Positions 1-6,375 of a DNA stretch of 10,541 nt are shown here, in pieces. Made by a program: the position numbers and the translations under genes. The stretch comes from Candidatus Nanohalarchaeota archaeon (GTDB lineage Archaea > EX4484-52 > B79-G9), in contig JAUVEK010000040.1 in the NCBI GenBank assembly GCA_030594795.1, forward strand, positions 1 to 10,541, read 5' to 3'. The notes beneath the pieces were generated by a model, which had not been told where the DNA came from, searched no databases, and was given only the letters and a program-made list of their open reading frames with translations. How positions within the stretch are numbered: position 1 is the stretch's first letter; each line of letters begins with the position of its first letter.

Positions 1-138
1 TTTTGTGTAGTCAAGAAAGTAAAGCTCTGTAAAGCCCTCGTCTTTTGTGTTTGTTATGACCAATGCCGAGACTGTAATGATGCCGATAATGCATGCGATT
101 ATGATGCTGTTGTATATGATGTTGTTTTCTGTTTGCAC
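1..138 (-). CDS. DUF1616-like membrane protein, N-terminal part (cut by window edge)
   Basis: An open minus-strand frame runs off the left edge. It encodes 46 residues beginning (V/M)QTENNIIYNS, then a hydrophobic helix (about residues 8-28, rich in I, A, V), then TKDEGFTELYFLDYTK. One membrane segment followed by a GFTELYF-type strand is what I know from archaeal DUF1616-domain proteins; the family call rests on this short stretch and is tentative. The role of the family is not known. I chose the GTG at 138 because it is the only standard start before the helix and has a box A 27 bases upstream. An in-frame stop lies at 190-192, so the frame cannot extend far. It follows the 580-residue gene on the same strand after 37 bases, so the two could also be co-transcribed. 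Confidence 0.6.
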   Translation of the reverse strand, partial: MQTENNIIYNSIIIACIIGIITVSALVITNTKDEGFTELYFLDYTK

Positions 139-160
139 GCAGTAATAAATATGGTGAAAT

Positions 161-168
161 GTTAAAAA
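161..168 (-). promoter_or_regulatory. Possible box A for the DUF1616-like gene
   Basis: Read on the minus strand the sequence is TTTTTAAC, centred about 27 bases before the GTG at 138. This is the spacing seen at the other leaderless starts in this window. The T-run could instead be part of the terminator of the upstream 580-residue gene. Confidence 0.35.
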
Positions 169-175
169 GGTTGCG

Positions 176-1918
176 CTATGATACGTCCTCTATTTTCATC
201 CGCCTCATTATCATATTTACAATGCTGTCGAATCTCAGCCCGTTCAGCTTAAGGTAGAACTTTGTGTATCTGTCGAAGAACTGGTGTTCATAGGGTCCTC
301 TTTTTTTGAAGAGCCGGAAGTCAAGTCCAAAAATGTCTTTGACTGAGCTTAAAAACTTGTTTTCGGATTTTATGGGAGTCATGTAATAGTCCGGTTCCGG
401 ATAATCTTTTTTCATCTCTTTTTTAGTTGTGTATTTGTTTTTCTTGTCATCTTTTTTCATACCTCCAACTACTTCATATCCAAAGCCTTTTCTTCTGTAC
501 CCTACCACTATTCCCTTGTATTTTTTCTCGATTCCCGGTTCAAGACCGAGCATGTCGTCAAGATACTTCTCGAGTTCTTCTTCTCTTGCTTCATTTTCAA
601 GCAGTTTTACAAGCATCGCGTTGGCTGAGAGGACGTGGCCATTGAAGTAGAAATCGGTGTCTTCATACAGTGTGCCTGTGACCAGCTTGTTTACTGTCTT
701 GAAAATATCTATCCTTATAAATGAGTGATACTGCTTTTTCTTATTCAGGCCAGCAGAAATTTCTTTTGCTTTCATATCCACCCATTCTTTCCTGAGCCAT
801 GGGTATTCAGCGAGAAGGCCGTGTTCTGTGTCGAATATCATGTTGTCCTGGGTCCACTTGTCGTAGCCATAAACTTTTCCAAACTCGCCTGCCGTTACTG
901 CTTGTGCGATAATCTCTCCAGGGAATGTATGCATCTCCGGGTTGGTTAAGGGTTTGTATATCCACATGGTCCATCCGTTGTAGGATATCTGTGCTGACGG
1001 ACCGTAGAAGTATGACTTCAGTGCTTTCCTGCCAAATCCAACCTGTGTGCTTCCCTCTCTTTCCCCTTTTTCAAACCCTGTCTCGATTAGCTTGTATCTT
1101 GCGATTACGGGCTTCAGCCAGTCCCTGAACTGGTCTATTGTGAATTCGCGGCTCTTTTGGAGTGTTTTTATCCTGTCCAGCCTTTGCATGATTGCACTGC
1201 GGAATATTCCAAGCCAGTGCTCGTAGAGTGTCCATTTGGATTCAAGCATTTTCTTTTCGACATCAGCCATGTTCGCAAATTTTCCACCTTCGCGTATGTC
1301 GTTAAGTGATTCCATTATCAGGAAGTCGTTTACGATGGTTGGCATGATGTTGTTGTTTCTCATGAATGCCAGGGACAGCCTTCCTGCGCCCTGCCCGCCG
1401 CCGCCTGCGTGGAAGTCTACCTGGTCCACGAAGATTGTCCTTACTGCAAATGTCGCAGCTCTTTTCTTTTTTGCATCGTCGCTTTCAAGAGCTTCGAGGT
1501 ATTTTTTATATTCCTCGTATTTGCGGATGTCGTGCTCAAGGAGTTCCAGGTCTGCGACAGATTGCGATATTCCGCCAAGGCCCTGCTTTATTTTGTCTTC
1601 ATAAAGAGCTTTCTGACCGATTATCATCTGGTGGTATTCCGGGTTTGTGTGGCTGGTTTCTATCCATTCGTCTATTTTTAGCCTCTGCCACCCGTCTTTG
1701 CCGACCTCAAATATCATCCCGTAGAACATGCCCTGCGTAAAGCTGCCTACGCCCGTAGGGTTGAGGTCGACGCCCTCCGGGAATTTTCCGCCCTGGTCCA
1801 GTGCCTGAACGACTGCACATCTTCCGAGGGTCCTGTCTCCCCAGCGGGTTTTTGAGCCGCTGGCACATACCTTGAACAGGTTTGAGTCTTTAAGCCGGAA
1901 GCCTTTTACTTCGTCCAT
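176..1918 (-). CDS. Conserved-looking protein of unknown function, 580 residues
   Basis: I do not recognise this protein. It is a long intact frame starting MDEVKGFRLK at ATG 1918. There is no signal peptide and no clear membrane helix, so it is probably cytoplasmic. Visible features: a charged, probably coiled helix at about 121-155; a glycine-rich turn HAGGGGQGAGR at 170-180, which is not a classical P-loop because no GK[ST] follows; aromatic-rich central segments (YFYG, GWTMWIYKPL, about 303-324); an acidic/basic helix around 440-458; and a lysine-rich stretch at about 488-506. Trp and Tyr are frequent throughout, which suggests a folded globular protein rather than a structural repeat. 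The start lies about 27 bases after a box A with no Shine-Dalgarno, so the mRNA is probably leaderless. It is divergent from the antiporter and shares a control region with palindromes. It precedes a membrane protein gene on the same strand. Confidence 0.85.
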   Translation of the reverse strand: MDEVKGFRLKDSNLFKVCASGSKTRWGDRTLGRCAVVQALDQGGKFPEGVDLNPTGVGSFTQGMFYGMIFEVGKDGWQRLKIDEWIETSHTNPEYHQMIIGQKALYEDKIKQGLGGISQSVADLELLEHDIRKYEEYKKYLEALESDDAKKKRAATFAVRTIFVDQVDFHAGGGGQGAGRLSLAFMRNNNIMPTIVNDFLIMESLNDIREGGKFANMADVEKKMLESKWTLYEHWLGIFRSAIMQRLDRIKTLQKSREFTIDQFRDWLKPVIARYKLIETGFEKGEREGSTQVGFGRKALKSYFYGPSAQISYNGWTMWIYKPLTNPEMHTFPGEIIAQAVTAGEFGKVYGYDKWTQDNMIFDTEHGLLAEYPWLRKEWVDMKAKEISAGLNKKKQYHSFIRIDIFKTVNKLVTGTLYEDTDFYFNGHVLSANAMLVKLLENEAREEELEKYLDDMLGLEPGIEKKYKGIVVGYRRKGFGYEVVGGMKKDDKKNKYTTKKEMKKDYPEPDYYMTPIKSENKFLSSVKDIFGLDFRLFKKRGPYEHQFFDRYTKFYLKLNGLRFDSIVNMIMRRMKIEDVS

Positions 1919-1940
1919 AAGTTACTTATTATCTGTCTGT

Positions 1941-1949
1941 GTATATTAA
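1941..1949 (-). promoter_or_regulatory. Box A (TATA) of the 580-residue gene
   Basis: On the minus strand this reads TTAATATAC, centred about 27 bases before ATG 1918. No Shine-Dalgarno site lies between. The spacing predicts transcription starting at or next to the start codon. Confidence 0.55.
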
Positions 1950-1950
1950 T

Positions 1951-1964
1951 TTAACTATAGTTAA
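1951..1964. promoter_or_regulatory. Perfect 14-base palindrome, candidate operator
   Basis: TTAACTATAGTTAA is its own reverse complement. It lies immediately upstream of the box A of the 580-residue gene, where the TFB recognition element would be. A bound dimer would compete with TFB. The half TTAACTATA occurs again at 2008-2016, closer to the antiporter. That it is an operator is inferred from symmetry and position only. Confidence 0.5.
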
Positions 1965-2010
1965 GGTCGTTACTAAATGGACAAATTTAACCAAAAACCA
2001 AGAGGCGTTA

Positions 2011-2052
2011 ACTATATGGAAAAGTCATATAGTCCAAAAAGTTATGACTTTT
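2011..2052. repeat. Two overlapping inverted repeats in the divergent promoter region
   Basis: ACTATATG (2011-2018) pairs perfectly with CATATAGT (2026-2033). AAAAGTCATA (2020-2029) pairs perfectly with TATGACTTTT (2043-2052). The two dyads share bases 2026-2029, so as hairpins they would exclude each other; as duplex DNA they form a nested operator-like array. They sit 30-70 bases upstream of the antiporter box A, between the two divergent genes. Confidence 0.5.
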
Positions 2053-2080
2053 ACTATAAACACAGGTCGAAATTCCAAAA

Positions 2081-2088
2081 GATATAAA
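2081..2088 (+). promoter_or_regulatory. Box A (TATA) of the antiporter gene
   Basis: GATATAAA is centred about 26 bases before ATG 2111. It is preceded by a purine-rich CCAAAA that resembles a TFB recognition element. No Shine-Dalgarno site precedes the start, so a leaderless transcript is expected. Confidence 0.6.
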
Positions 2089-2110
2089 CTACCTTTGTTA
2101 TAAAATATGT

Positions 2111-3907
2111 ATGGATGTAGTTAGTATTATTCCGCTGTATGGGGTTGGTATTGTACTTGCAGCTGCCGCGGTACTTGCATATTTCTCATCGCGCTTAAAG
2201 CAGCCCCTGATTCCTGCATACATAATAGCAGGCATAATCATAGGGCCTGAGCTTGCCGGCCTGCTAAATATTCCCGGCTATGCAGGGCTGGTATCTGACC
2301 ATACGCTTATCCTGACATTGTCGGAACTTGGCATAACCTTTCTTTTGTTTGTCGTGGGCATGGAAATCGACTTGTCAAGGCTGAAAGATGTGGGGCTTGT
2401 TGTGACTTTCGGCACGATTGCGCAGGTCTTTGCGTCATTTTCATTAGGCGTGTTTGCGGCAGTTTATTTTGGTTATCCGTTCATGACTGCAATATACCTT
2501 GGATTGATTGTCGCGTTTTCAAGCACGATGGTGGTCATCAAAATATTGCAGGACAAGAATGAACTGGATACACTGCACGGGAGGATCATGCTCGGCTTTC
2601 TTTTGATGCAGGATGTTTTGGTTGTCATGGCTCTTTCTGTTGTCGGCAATATAGACCATTTCAATCCTGAAATTATCCTGGTTGCGCTTTTGAAAGGCAT
2701 CGGGCTGTTTTCACTTGCGATAGTTTCATCGAGATATATTCTGCCATCTTTTATCAAAAGCATATCAAAGGATCCGGAAGTTATTTTTTTGTCATCGCTT
2801 CTTGTTGCGTTTGTATTTTGCACACTTTCACATTTAGCAGGGTTCTCAATTGCTATCGGGGGCTTTCTTGCAGGTATCAGTCTTGCGGTTTTTCCGTATA
2901 ACCTTGAGATTATCGGGCGCGTCTCGTCGCTGAGGGATTTCTTTGCGACGATATTTTTTGTCTCACTTGGCATGCAGCTTGTGCTGGCAGATATTGCAGT
3001 GCTTGCTGTTCCAATATTGGTTTTTTCATTTATTGTGCTTGTGTTAAAGCCGCTGATTACGACGACAATTGTAACAATATTTGGCTATGAAGGCAGGACG
3101 GCTTTCATTGTGGGTACAGGGCTTGCACAGGTGTCTGAGTTTTCCCTGATTCTTGCGATGCTTGGTTATGTTACGGGTGTTCTGCCAATGGAGATTGTCT
3201 CTTTGACAACTATAATTGCGGTTATCACGATTACGATGACATCCTATTTTATAAGGTTCCATAATGCTCTTTACTCAACATTTTCCGGGCTTTTCAAGCC
3301 GCTTGATTATGTGAGGCTTTTTGGAACGCGCGGTCTTGAGAATCTGCCTAAGGAGAAGGCCAAGATTGTTGACCATATCATAATTTGCGGTGCGCATACT
3401 ATGGGGCAGGGGATTGTCGAGGTTCTTGATAGGTTTAACAAGTCATTTGTTGTGGTTGATTATAATCCTGCAGTGATAAAGAAGCTCATTGATAGGGGAG
3501 TACACTGCATGTATGGTGACATCGGCCATATTGAGGTTCTTGAAAAAATGAATTTCAAGCAGGCGAGAATGATTATATCATCAATTCCTGATATTGACGA
3601 TAATAAGCTCCTGATTGAAAAGTGCAGGGAGGTTAATCCGAATACAGATATATTTGTTACTGCGAATACTACTGATGAGGCGCTTGAGCTTTATGATGAA
3701 GGTGCAGATTACGTGATACTTCCGAAGCTGATAAGTTCTGAGAGGATCGGCAGTTATCTTGGCCAGATATTTACCTCGAAAAAGGTTGTTGATGAGTTGA
3801 AAAGAAAGGAGATAATATATCTTGAGCGAAAGAAAGAGGAGCAGATTATTGATGAAAACCAGCCGGATTACCTGAGGCATCTCCAGAGAAAGATTGTATA
3901 TGGCTAA
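2111..3907 (+). CDS. CPA2-family cation:proton antiporter with C-terminal RCK (TrkA-N) domain, KefB/KefC-like
   Basis: The protein has 598 residues and is complete. Residues 1 to about 390 form a Na+/H+ exchanger domain of many hydrophobic helices. It carries the family motifs GMEIDL (83-88), SSTMVV (137-142) and the QD pair (167-168) found in Kef-type K+/H+ antiporters where Na+/H+ exchangers such as NapA have DD. From about residue 420 a Rossmann RCK domain begins: IIICGAHTMGQG is the nucleotide-binding loop, and an acidic residue follows the second strand (VVVDYNP). The likely role is to exchange K+ (or Na+) for protons at the membrane, gated by NAD(H) or another nucleotide. The ion is inferred and not proved by sequence. 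The tail after about 555 is charged. The ATG at 2111 is preferred because of the box A 26 bases upstream. The stop overlaps that of the convergent gene. Confidence 0.93.
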   Translation: MDVVSIIPLYGVGIVLAAAAVLAYFSSRLKQPLIPAYIIAGIIIGPELAGLLNIPGYAGLVSDHTLILTLSELGITFLLFVVGMEIDLSRLKDVGLVVTFGTIAQVFASFSLGVFAAVYFGYPFMTAIYLGLIVAFSSTMVVIKILQDKNELDTLHGRIMLGFLLMQDVLVVMALSVVGNIDHFNPEIILVALLKGIGLFSLAIVSSRYILPSFIKSISKDPEVIFLSSLLVAFVFCTLSHLAGFSIAIGGFLAGISLAVFPYNLEIIGRVSSLRDFFATIFFVSLGMQLVLADIAVLAVPILVFSFIVLVLKPLITTTIVTIFGYEGRTAFIVGTGLAQVSEFSLILAMLGYVTGVLPMEIVSLTTIIAVITITMTSYFIRFHNALYSTFSGLFKPLDYVRLFGTRGLENLPKEKAKIVDHIIICGAHTMGQGIVEVLDRFNKSFVVVDYNPAVIKKLIDRGVHCMYGDIGHIEVLEKMNFKQARMIISSIPDIDDNKLLIEKCREVNPNTDIFVTANTTDEALELYDEGADYVILPKLISSERIGSYLGQIFTSKKVVDELKRKEIIYLERKKEEQIIDENQPDYLRHLQRKIVYG

Positions 3908-4257
3908 TCATTCAGGAAATATACTACGGCTGCAATCGATATCATAATTCCTATTAAAACGCCGACGAGAACTGAGCCAGTAGTGAAGTGCAGAGATGTC
4001 TGATAATTGAGGTATTTTACCCCGAAAGCAAAAGCTGCTATAGCGAGTGCACAAAGCCCCACGAAAAATTTATCACTGTCAGATTCCTGCTCTCTGAACA
4101 AAAGAATTGTGACAGCAGCGCTGAAGGCACCTGCAAACAACGCTATTGTAAGACTTGACATTGAATACAGGCTCAAGACAGAATAAGCTACAAATCCCAT
4201 AATTAATCCAAGTATTGTCCAGGCAAGGACACCTGTAAACCGGATTTTACTATCCAT
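3904..4257 (-). CDS. Small four-helix membrane protein of unknown function
   Basis: The protein has 117 residues. Four hydrophobic helices can be seen (about 8-27, 33-53, 65-82 and 92-114), with a short charged loop REQESDSDKF between helices 2 and 3. There is no signal peptide cleavage site and no recognisable catalytic motif. I cannot assign a family. The gene converges on the antiporter: its TAG (3904-3906) and the antiporter TAA (3905-3907) share the bases CTAA. A box A lies 28 bases upstream of the ATG, so it is expected to have its own leaderless transcript. The position next to an antiporter does not by itself show a shared function. Confidence 0.75.
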   Translation of the reverse strand: MDSKIRFTGVLAWTILGLIMGFVAYSVLSLYSMSSLTIALFAGAFSAAVTILLFREQESDSDKFFVGLCALAIAAFAFGVKYLNYQTSLHFTTGSVLVGVLIGIMISIAAVVYFLND

Positions 4258-4278
4258 GAGAGTTAGTATTGGGTTTTG

Positions 4279-4290
4279 TAATATATATAT
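4279..4290 (-). promoter_or_regulatory. Box A (TATA), possibly bidirectional
   Basis: The alternating TA run (TAATATATATAT) is centred near 4285, 28 bases from ATG 4257 on the minus strand. Because the run is nearly symmetric it could also start transcription to the right, near 4310. Confidence 0.55.
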
Positions 4291-4309
4291 GTGACGATAA
4301 GAGAGTATT

Positions 4310-4438
4310 ATGCGAAAACATGCTGATGATATTGCCGTTTTCTTGATATTGAATTTTCAGTCAGTTATAGCGCGTGTGAACATAATCCTCAATGATGGAA
4401 GATTTCAGCTCTTTTCTTCTTGTGTTCAAGATATATAA
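4310..4438 (+). other. Possible 42-residue small ORF in the 4258-4541 gap (weak)
   Basis: The gap between the small membrane protein and the NYN gene holds no convincing gene. One short frame begins ATG CGA AAA CAT at 4310 and ends TAA at 4438. It encodes a mildly hydrophobic peptide (MRKHADDIAVFLILNFQS at its start). Its ATG lies 25 bases from the TA-run at 4279-4290, close to the leaderless spacing seen elsewhere. There is no Shine-Dalgarno. A chance frame of this length is common, so support is weak. Confidence 0.2.
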
Positions 4439-4525
4439 TATTTGAACTCAATAAATTCTTTGCTCAGAAATTTATGAAAACGTGATTTATTTGTTGCTGA
4501 TAAGGAAGTGTTTTTTTGGATGAAT

Positions 4526-4534
4526 GAGGGGTGG
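4526..4534 (+). promoter_or_regulatory. Ribosome binding site that decides the NYN gene start
   Basis: GAGGGGTGG ends 7 bases before ATG 4542 and can pair with the CACCUCC end of 16S rRNA. It would lie inside the coding region if the earlier in-frame ATG at 4524 were used. It therefore supports 4542. Confidence 0.55.
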
Positions 4535-4541
4535 TATTTGT

Positions 4542-5006
4542 ATGTTCAATTTTTTAAAGAGTTTCAGTAAGCCGAGGATTGCACTTCTGATAGACGGTCC
4601 GAACCTTTTGAGGAAGGAGTTTTCGATAGATTTGAATCAGATCAGGCTGAAAGTTATGGAGCACGGCAATATTGTTGTTGCGCGCGTGTTTTTGAATCAG
4701 TTTGCACCGGTTAAGCTGGTGGAGGCTGTGACCAACCAGGGTTTTGAGGCTGTTATCGGGATGGGCGGAACAAAAGAAGACCAGACGGATGTTGATGTGT
4801 ATATGGCTGTTGCTGCAATGGATGCTGCCTACAACAGGAATGTAGATATTGTTGCTCTCGGGACAAGAGATGCTGACTTTTTGCCTGTTGTGCGGCGCGT
4901 CAAGGAGATGGGCAAAAGAATAATTATCATAGGGCAGAATCCCGGCTTTTCAAAGGGCTTGCAAAGAGCAGCAGATGATGTTATTGATATGGGCTATAAG
5001 CTGTGA
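4542..5006 (+). CDS. NYN-domain protein, archaeal TIGR00288 type (PIN-like nuclease fold)
   Basis: The protein has 154 residues. RIALLIDGPNLLRKEF (12-27) is the first strand and acidic motif (Asp18, Asn21). TKEDQTDVDVYMA (78-90) carries Asp83 and Asp85. VALGTRDADFLPVV (104-117) carries Asp110 and Asp112. These acidic residues form the metal site of NYN/PIN-like domains, which in characterised members cleave or bind RNA. The order and length match the archaeal family TIGR00288 as I know it. Its target is unknown, and nuclease activity is inferred from the fold. The upstream ATG at 4524 would add MRGGIC, but the Shine-Dalgarno at 4526-4534 favours 4542. A possible promoter lies in the AT-rich stretch around 4485-4492. 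The gene converges on the aminotransferase and is separated from it by 58 bases. Confidence 0.88.
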   Translation: MFNFLKSFSKPRIALLIDGPNLLRKEFSIDLNQIRLKVMEHGNIVVARVFLNQFAPVKLVEAVTNQGFEAVIGMGGTKEDQTDVDVYMAVAAMDAAYNRNVDIVALGTRDADFLPVVRRVKEMGKRIIIIGQNPGFSKGLQRAADDVIDMGYKL

Positions 5007-5034
5007 AGTTTTGCCGGAGCGTCATAATTACGAG

Positions 5035-5054
5035 AACAACTATTCAGTTGTTTT
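5035..5054 (+). terminator. Weak hairpin plus T-run after the NYN gene
   Basis: AACAACT (5035-5041) pairs with AGTTGTT (5046-5052) around the loop ATTC, and the sequence continues in T to 5054. It lies between two convergent genes. The stem is A/T-rich and short, and archaeal termination mainly needs the T-run, so the role is tentative. Confidence 0.35.
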
Positions 5055-5064
5055 ACACAGTTCA

Positions 5065-6240
5065 TCATAGCTCCAGATTCCTGAGTCGCTCTTTTGCCTC
5101 TTTTGTTTTTTCGACTATCGGCACGAGCGCAAATCTTACATACCCTTCAGCGGGATTTATGCCATCAACCTTATTCGCAAGGAAGTTGCCGGGGGTTGCG
5201 ACGATGCCTGTTTTTTCATCAAGAAGTTTTTTTACAAATTCAAGTGATGTGTAATTGTCCGGGACTTTTTGCCAGATGTAGAATGTGGCTTCAGATGTGC
5301 AGTCTTTTAGGTCGAGATGCCTGAAGGCTTCAAGCATTATGTCACGCTTTATCCGGTAGTTTTTCCGCATTTCCTCTACATGTTTTTCATCCTTTAGCGC
5401 AGCTGTTGCTGCGTCCTGCATTATTGTGCATGTCCCTGAATCGATGTTTGCTTTTAGTTTTTTGTAAGGCTTGATTATGTTTTCATCGCCTGCAAGCCAG
5501 CCGATACGGTAGCATGTCATGTTGCTCCGCTTCGACAGGGAGTTTATTGAGACTACGCCCTCTTTTGAAACCTGGAGGGGGCTTATTGGCTTCTTTTCAA
5601 AATAGATATCCGAGTATGCTTCGTCTGATGCGAGAATTATATTGTTGTCGTGGCAGAAGTCAATGCATTTTTTGATGTATTCTTTTGATGCTATTTTTCC
5701 TGTGGGGCTGTTTGGGTAGTTGAACCACATGATTTTTGCTTTTTTTGCAATTCCTGCGCTGATATCTTCTGTGTCCGGACAGAAGTTGTTATCTTCTGTG
5801 AGATTCATAAAAACCGGTTTTCCTTTTGCAAAGATTGTGCCGCGCTCATAAGGCGGGTAGCCCGGATTCGGGACAAGCACAATATCGCCAGGGTCCAGGA
5901 ATGCAAGCGGAAGATTAAACACTGCTTCTTTTGAGCCGATGTTTGATGCGATTTCTGTGCTTTTATCCAAATCTATTGAATATCTTTTTTTGGTCCAGTT
6001 TCTGACTGCTTCGAGGAATTCGGGGGTACCGTTGTTTCTTGGGTAGCCATCTGTTTTTCTTTTGTCTACTGCTGTTTTTGTTGCATCTCTTATGATTTGC
6101 GGGGTCGGCTCTTTAGGGTCGCCTACTCCGAAGTCAATCACATCTACGCCTTTTTTTGTCAGGCTGTCGCGCATACTGTCCACTTCGTCAAACGGGTAGT
6201 CGCCGATTGAGTTCATGATAGCGCTTGTTTTGATTTTCAT
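5065..6240 (-). CDS. dapL: Class I/II PLP aminotransferase, likely LL-diaminopimelate aminotransferase
   Basis: The protein has 391 residues. It has the fold-type I signatures: NIGSKEAVF near 100-108, NPGYPPYERG near 125-134, NYPNSPTGK (174-182), SDEAYSDIYF (205-214), SINSLSKRSN with the PLP lysine at about 237, YRIGWLAG with its arginine, and a late GYVRFAL with the carboxylate-binding arginine. The N-terminal pattern (DFGVGDPKEPTP, YPRNNGTPEFLEAV) fits diaminopimelate aminotransferases, which make the LL-DAP that DapF epimerises. The SLSKRSN motif is also found in succinyl-DAP aminotransferases (DapC), so the exact substrate is not settled. The frame is open further upstream, but ATG 6240 gives the family start (MKIKTSAIMNSIGDYPF) with a GTGA site just before it. 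The added stretch would overlap the divergent gene. A dapF lies downstream of the next gene. Confidence 0.85.
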   Translation of the reverse strand: MKIKTSAIMNSIGDYPFDEVDSMRDSLTKKGVDVIDFGVGDPKEPTPQIIRDATKTAVDKRKTDGYPRNNGTPEFLEAVRNWTKKRYSIDLDKSTEIASNIGSKEAVFNLPLAFLDPGDIVLVPNPGYPPYERGTIFAKGKPVFMNLTEDNNFCPDTEDISAGIAKKAKIMWFNYPNSPTGKIASKEYIKKCIDFCHDNNIILASDEAYSDIYFEKKPISPLQVSKEGVVSINSLSKRSNMTCYRIGWLAGDENIIKPYKKLKANIDSGTCTIMQDAATAALKDEKHVEEMRKNYRIKRDIMLEAFRHLDLKDCTSEATFYIWQKVPDNYTSLEFVKKLLDEKTGIVATPGNFLANKVDGINPAEGYVRFALVPIVEKTKEAKERLRNLEL

Positions 6241-6270
6241 AAGTGTCACTGATTGCTTGTTATTTTTAGA

Positions 6271-6277
6271 TATAAAA
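6271..6277 (-). promoter_or_regulatory. Box A (TATA) of the aminotransferase gene
   Basis: The minus strand reads TTTTATA, centred 34 bases before ATG 6240. This predicts a short leader of about 8 bases that contains GTGA, a partial Shine-Dalgarno. Confidence 0.45.
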
Positions 6278-6286
6278 TTGTTGGTT

Positions 6287-6304
6287 AAGTTATATAAAGT
6301 TATA
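6287..6304. repeat. Direct repeat AAGTTATA with 10-base period
   Basis: AAGTTATA occurs at 6287-6294 and again at 6297-6304, one helical turn apart, between the divergent starts at 6240 and 6376. The stretch between them also forms TATATAAA, which could serve as a second box A for the plus-strand gene. It may be a tandem binding site or a chance result of AT-richness. Confidence 0.3.
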
Positions 6305-6345
6305 GGCTGTCTTGGTGGTACTGGTTTTTGAGAGGAATCGGAAGG

Positions 6346-6352
6346 TTTATAA
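6346..6352 (+). promoter_or_regulatory. Box A (TATA) deciding the start of the 168-residue gene
   Basis: TTTATAA is centred 27 bases before ATG 6376, matching the other leaderless starts in this window. It would lie inside the gene if the upstream TTG at 6328 were used. Confidence 0.5.
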
Positions 6353-6375
6353 GTGTTATTGATGAGTCGTTGCAT

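Noticed and set aside
427..1740. Several plus-strand frames inside the 580-residue gene
   Set aside because: They overlap a long intact minus-strand gene, carry low-complexity Ser/Phe/Leu-rich peptides and lack start signals; they are shadows.
2473..3880. Minus-strand frames inside the antiporter gene
   Set aside because: The plus-strand antiporter has all family motifs across this range; the antisense frames have no recognisable domains.
4320..4500. Possible C/D box guide RNA (TGATGA near 4322, CTGA near 4496)
   Set aside because: The C box lacks the leading purine, no D box lies at a usual distance, and the span is far longer than archaeal C/D RNAs.
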